Made by a program: the position numbers and the translations under genes. Shown in pieces: positions 54,127-57,426 of a stretch of 57,426 bases of DNA. The notes beneath the pieces are model-generated. The model was not told the origin of the DNA. It did no database searches and saw only the letters and a program-made list of their open reading frames with translations. The first letter of the stretch is position 1; each line of letters starts with the position of its first letter. Source of the stretch: Bradyrhizobium lablabi (GTDB taxonomy: Bacteria; Pseudomonadota; Alphaproteobacteria; Rhizobiales; Xanthobacteraceae); the NCBI RefSeq assembly GCF_001440475.1, contig NZ_LLYB01000059.1, positions 3,619-61,044 on the forward strand. The letters run 5' to 3'.

Positions 54127-54935
54127 TCCGGAGCGGCGGGCTTGTCGTCGGGATCGACGAGGACCTCGTCCTCTTCGCCGAGATAGGCGCGCTTCACATG
54201 GGGATCGGCGAGCACGGACGCCGGATCGCCCTCGGCGATCTTGCGGCCGAAATCCAGCACCATGACACGGTGGGAGATGTCCATCACCACGCCCATGTCA
54301 TGCTCGATCATCATCACGGTCATGCCGAACTCTTCATTGAGATCGACGATGTAGCGGGCCATGTCCTCCTTCTCTTCGAAGTTCATGCCGGCCATCGGCT
54401 CGTCGAGCAGGATCAGTTGCGGCTCCAACGCCATCGCACGGGCGAGCTCGACACGCTTGCGCAGCCCGTAGGGCAGGGTGCCGGCGGTCGCCTTGCGCAC
54501 CGACTGCAGGTCGAGGAAGTCGATGATTTCCTCCACCTTGTGGCGATGCTCGAGTTCCTCGCGCCGGGCGCCGGTCAGCCAGTACAGCGAGCCCGTGATG
54601 AAGTTGTTCTTCAACAAATGGTGCCGCCCGACCATGATGTTGTCGAGCACGCTCATGTGGTGGAACAGCGCCAGGTTCTGGAAGGTGCGGCCGATGCCAA
54701 GCTGTGGCCGCGCGTTCGGATTGAGGCCGGTGATGTCCTTGCCGCGGTAGAACAGTTTGCCTTCGGTCGGCTTGTAGCGGCCGGAAATGCAATTGACGAT
54801 CGAGGTCTTGCCGGCGCCGTTCGGGCCGATGATCGAGAACAATTCGCCCTCGTTCACGCCGAATGAGACCTCGGTCAGCGCACGGACGCCCCCGAAGCGC
54901 AGCGACACCCCGCGCACTTCCAATGTATGAGCCAC
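54114..54935 (-). CDS. livG: Liv-type ABC transporter ATP-binding protein LivG
   Basis: 273 residues from the GTG at 54935, which has GGAGGGA a few bases upstream; the open frame continues to 55757 but that portion is not coding. Walker A GPNGAGKTSIVNC, signature-like LPYGLRKRVELARAMALE, Walker B LILLDEPMAGMNFEEKEDM. Overlaps the acyl-CoA ligase by 13 bp. First gene of the leftward transporter operon, so its promoter probably lies in the 291 bp space to the Crp-like gene. Confidence 0.9.
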   Translation of the reverse strand: MAHTLEVRGVSLRFGGVRALTEVSFGVNEGELFSIIGPNGAGKTSIVNCISGRYKPTEGKLFYRGKDITGLNPNARPQLGIGRTFQNLALFHHMSVLDNIMVGRHHLLKNNFITGSLYWLTGARREELEHRHKVEEIIDFLDLQSVRKATAGTLPYGLRKRVELARAMALEPQLILLDEPMAGMNFEEKEDMARYIVDLNEEFGMTVMMIEHDMGVVMDISHRVMVLDFGRKIAEGDPASVLADPHVKRAYLGEEDEVLVDPDDKPAAPECAA

Positions 54936-55226
54936 TCTTCCCTCCAGATGTGGCGCCTGGGCAGCGCTCTTTATATCGTTCGTGATTCTACATCGGCCGT
55001 GACCTGCGGGCCATCCGACTAACGATGACGGCCAACGCCGGCTTCGCGCGCGGTAACGCCGCACCCCGCCGCCGCGCCCGCTCGCACGTGCCGAGGTGGC
55101 CCTCCTTAGGGCAATGCGGTAGTTTGAAATGTCTTTTGCCTGACAATTCGTCGGGAAATTTCGCCAGCTGTACTCCTGTTGCGGTGCAGCAAGAGAATCG
55201 ATGGGGACGCGACGGTTGATGCGGTC

Positions 55227-55901
55227 ATGATTGCTGCGGAGTACCTCAAGCGCATCGCGGCCTGGTCGCGTGAACTGAACGAGCGGGAAATCGAGGCCGC
55301 GCGTGCCGGCATCGTGGAGAAATCCTATCGCGCCAACGAACACATCTTCATGCGCGGCGATCCCTTCGACTACTGGACCGGCATTGTGACGGGCCTTGCC
55401 CGGATGAGTACGGTGTCGAGCGGCGGCAAGGCGGCGACCTTCGCCGGCCTCACGGCCGGCGCCTGGTTCGGCGAGGGCTCGATGCTCAAAAGCGAGCCGC
55501 GCCGTTACGACGTGGTCGCCTTGCGGGACACGCGGCTGGCGCTGATGGACCGCGCCACCTTCTTCTGGCTGTTCGAGAACAGCGTTGCGTTCAACCGCTT
55601 TCTGGTCCGGCAGCTCAACGAGCGGCTCGGCCAGTTCATCGGGGCGCTGGAACATGGCCGCACGCTCGATGCGACCGGCCGCGTCGCGCGCTCGATCGCC
55701 TCGCTGTTCAATCCGATCCTGTATCCGGACCTGACGCGTCATCTGGAGATCACCCAAGAGGAGATTGGTGCCCTGTCAGGCCTGTCCCGGCAGAATGCCA
55801 ACCAGTGCCTGAAGCGGCTGGAGAAGGAAGGTCTGCTGCGACTGGAATATGGTGGGGTGACGATTCTCGACCCCGAAAAGCTGCGCGATTACGGCGAATG
55901 A
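55227..55901 (+). CDS. Crp/Fnr-family transcriptional regulator
   Basis: 224 residues from the ATG at 55227; an upstream ATG at 55179 adds 16 residues. Residues about 15-130 form a cNMP-binding-like beta barrel (GDPFDYWTGIVTGLARMSTV, GAWFGEGSMLKSEPRRYDVV). The C-terminal helix-turn-helix is ITQEEIGALSGLSRQNANQC followed by LKRLEKEGLLRLEYGGVTI. No cysteine cluster for an iron-sulfur centre is seen. Divergent from livG, so it is a candidate regulator of the transporter operon. Confidence 0.88.
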   Translation: MIAAEYLKRIAAWSRELNEREIEAARAGIVEKSYRANEHIFMRGDPFDYWTGIVTGLARMSTVSSGGKAATFAGLTAGAWFGEGSMLKSEPRRYDVVALRDTRLALMDRATFFWLFENSVAFNRFLVRQLNERLGQFIGALEHGRTLDATGRVARSIASLFNPILYPDLTRHLEITQEEIGALSGLSRQNANQCLKRLEKEGLLRLEYGGVTILDPEKLRDYGE

Positions 55902-55978
55902 AATCGGCCTCGACGTCTTCTGAAAATTGATAAAGGGCAACATCCTGCGGGATCGCTCGCGTTGTTGTGTTTACATCG

Positions 55979-56037
55979 GATACGGTGCCGTATTGAAAAC
56001 CAAAACTGCAAGTGGTATTGATACGGCGCCGTATCAA
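55979..56037. promoter_or_regulatory. two palindromic operators with a possible promoter between them
   Basis: Site 1 (55979-55994, GATACGGTGCCGTATT) and site 2 (56018-56037, TTGATACGGCGCCGTATCAA, a perfect 20-bp palindrome) are centred 41 bp apart, about four helical turns. TTGAAA at 55993-55998 and TATTGA at 56016-56021 are 17 bp apart and could be the -35 and -10, overlapping the sites. GATACGG-type palindromes are typical of TetR-family operators. No TetR gene is in the window. The downstream gene starts at 56082. Confidence 0.75.
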
Positions 56038-56081
56038 AGATGCGTGATCGGTTTCGGACCACAGCCAGGCGGAGGTGTTCA

Positions 56082-57236
56082 ATGAGCAGGCAGGATCAGG
56101 TCAACCTGTTGAAGCGGCTGTTGCACTACGTGGAGACCCGGACCACGGCGATGGCTGACAGCCCCTGGCGCAACGAGGTGTCGGCCTACACGGATGCAGA
56201 GCGCCTCAAAGAGGAACAGCGGGTTCTGTTTCGCAAGCATCCTCTTGTCATGGGCTTCGGTTCGGACTGGCCCACGCCGGGGAGTTTTAGCACCGACGAC
56301 TATGCCGGTCTGCCCGTTCTGATCGTGCGGGGACGCGACAGCAAGTTGCGCGCATTCCTGAACGTGTGCCGCCATCGCGGCGCCAAGGTCGCGCAAGGCT
56401 GCGGCAAGGCGCGGCTGTTCTCATGCCCCTATCATGCCTGGACCTACGATCTCGCCGGCCAGCTGATGGGCATTCCCGACGAGCGCTGCTTTCCCGACGT
56501 GCGCGGCGAGCGCGCATCGCTCGTCGAGCTGCCGCTGTGTGAGAAGCATGGTCTTGTGTGGGTGATCCCGACCGCGGACGGTTCGACGGACTTCGACATC
56601 GATCCATGGCTTGGGGGGCTCGCAGACGAACTCGCTTCGTTTGGATTTGCGTCCTGGTCGTTCTACGACCGGCGCGAGATTCCGGAGACCATGAACTGGA
56701 AGATTGTCGTTGATACCTTCAACGAGGGCTACCACATCGGCTTCCTGCACCGGGATTCCCTGCGCGACATCCTGCATGGCAACGTGAACGATTTCGAGGC
56801 GTTCGGTCTCAATCACCGCCTGACGTTTCCGCGCAGGAAACTCGAGCGGCTCAAGGCCGAGCCCGAGGACAGCTGGGATTTGATGTGGAACACGACGCTG
56901 GTCTATTCGCTGTTTCCCAACACGGTTCTGCTCGTGCAGGGCGACCATGTCGAGCTCGCGCGGGTGTTTCCCCGTGACGGACGCACGGACCGCGCCGTCA
57001 TGGACCTCGGGCTTTACGTGCCGAAGGCGCCGAGCACCGAGGAAGAGCGCATCCATTGGGACAAGAACATGCAGCTCGTTCTCGATGTGGTCACCGGCGA
57101 GGATTTCCCGACCGGACGCAGCATCCAGATCGGCCTGACTTCGGGGGCGCAGACGCACACGGTCTACGGCCGCAACGAGCCGGCCATGATCCACTACCAT
57201 CAGTCGATGCGGACGGCACTCGGCCTAAATGTCTGA
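56082..57236 (+). CDS. Rieske non-heme iron oxygenase, large subunit type
   Basis: 384 residues from the ATG at 56082, with GGAGG 6 bases upstream. Rieske [2Fe-2S] ligands C96, H98, C115 and H118 lie in NVCRHRGA and FSCPYHAW; mononuclear iron histidines H218 and H223 lie in DTFNEGYHIGFLH. This is a ring-hydroxylating or demethylating oxygenase alpha subunit. No reductase, ferredoxin or beta subunit is adjacent, so partners must be elsewhere. Preceded by the palindromic operators, which suggests inducible expression. Confidence 0.9.
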   Translation: MSRQDQVNLLKRLLHYVETRTTAMADSPWRNEVSAYTDAERLKEEQRVLFRKHPLVMGFGSDWPTPGSFSTDDYAGLPVLIVRGRDSKLRAFLNVCRHRGAKVAQGCGKARLFSCPYHAWTYDLAGQLMGIPDERCFPDVRGERASLVELPLCEKHGLVWVIPTADGSTDFDIDPWLGGLADELASFGFASWSFYDRREIPETMNWKIVVDTFNEGYHIGFLHRDSLRDILHGNVNDFEAFGLNHRLTFPRRKLERLKAEPEDSWDLMWNTTLVYSLFPNTVLLVQGDHVELARVFPRDGRTDRAVMDLGLYVPKAPSTEEERIHWDKNMQLVLDVVTGEDFPTGRSIQIGLTSGAQTHTVYGRNEPAMIHYHQSMRTALGLNV

Positions 57237-57258
57237 AATTGAGCGGCCTTCGGATTAG

Positions 57259-57426
<168 letters not shown>

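Noticed and set aside
54936..55757. upstream extension of the livG frame
   Set aside because: The GTG at 54935 has a strong ribosome-binding site and the ABC fold starts there; the extension is antisense to the Crp-like gene and has no recognisable domain.

Overview
The window looks like a chromosomal segment of a GC-rich alphaproteobacterium. Bradyrhizobium or a close relative is the best guess. The reasons are the high GC content, the dense ATGA-coupled gene chains, and intergenic palindromic repeats of the type scattered through Bradyrhizobium genomes. This assignment is by recognition, not by a search.

From the left edge to about 44.7 kb the window is one large surface-polysaccharide (O-antigen or capsule type) locus. 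The left part (1-18 kb) holds dTDP-sugar genes (rfbA, cut by the edge, and rfbB). It also has a short rightward operon predicted to make a 2-deoxy-amino sugar: a Gfo/Idh reductase, a PLP aminotransferase and a half-size NDP-hexose 2,3-dehydratase. Several glycosyltransferases, a UDP-xylose synthase, a polymerase-like membrane protein, a Wzx flippase, methyltransferases and a phytanoyl-dioxygenase-like protein follow. The middle (17.5-26.5 kb) is a leftward, overlapping chain for a CMP-legionaminic-acid-like nonulosonate: LegB, LegC, LegG, LegI, an N-formyltransferase, a PtmE-like CBS-guanylyltransferase, a Gfo/Idh protein, LegF and an SDR. No LegH-type acetyltransferase is present; the formyltransferase sits in the chain instead.

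From 26.7 to 32.3 kb lie a heptose-type guanylyltransferase/phosphatase fusion, a second dioxygenase, a methyltransferase, a second polymerase-like protein and a Wzz. From 32.3 to 40.4 kb lies the most unusual part. It is an eight-gene leftward chain containing a CBS-GHMP kinase fusion, a zinc-ribbon methyltransferase, a NeuB-SAF-TIM-barrel fusion, a second CMP-sugar synthetase, three SDRs and a free TIM-barrel isomerase. I read it as a second, unassigned ulosonic-acid pathway. A divergent trio (42.0-44.7 kb) resembles wlbA/wbpB, wbpD and wbpE and would make a 2,3-diamino uronic acid.

The right part (45-57 kb) is metabolic. It has a PaaK-like CoA ligase, an AGE-family sugar epimerase, a complete Liv-type ABC importer (livF, substrate-binding protein, livM, livH, livG) interleaved with a long-chain acyl-CoA ligase, a Crp/Fnr regulator and a Rieske oxygenase behind two palindromic operators. 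The 5' end of gmd (GDP-mannose 4,6-dehydratase) lies at the right edge. I saw no tRNA, rRNA, CRISPR array or insertion sequence.
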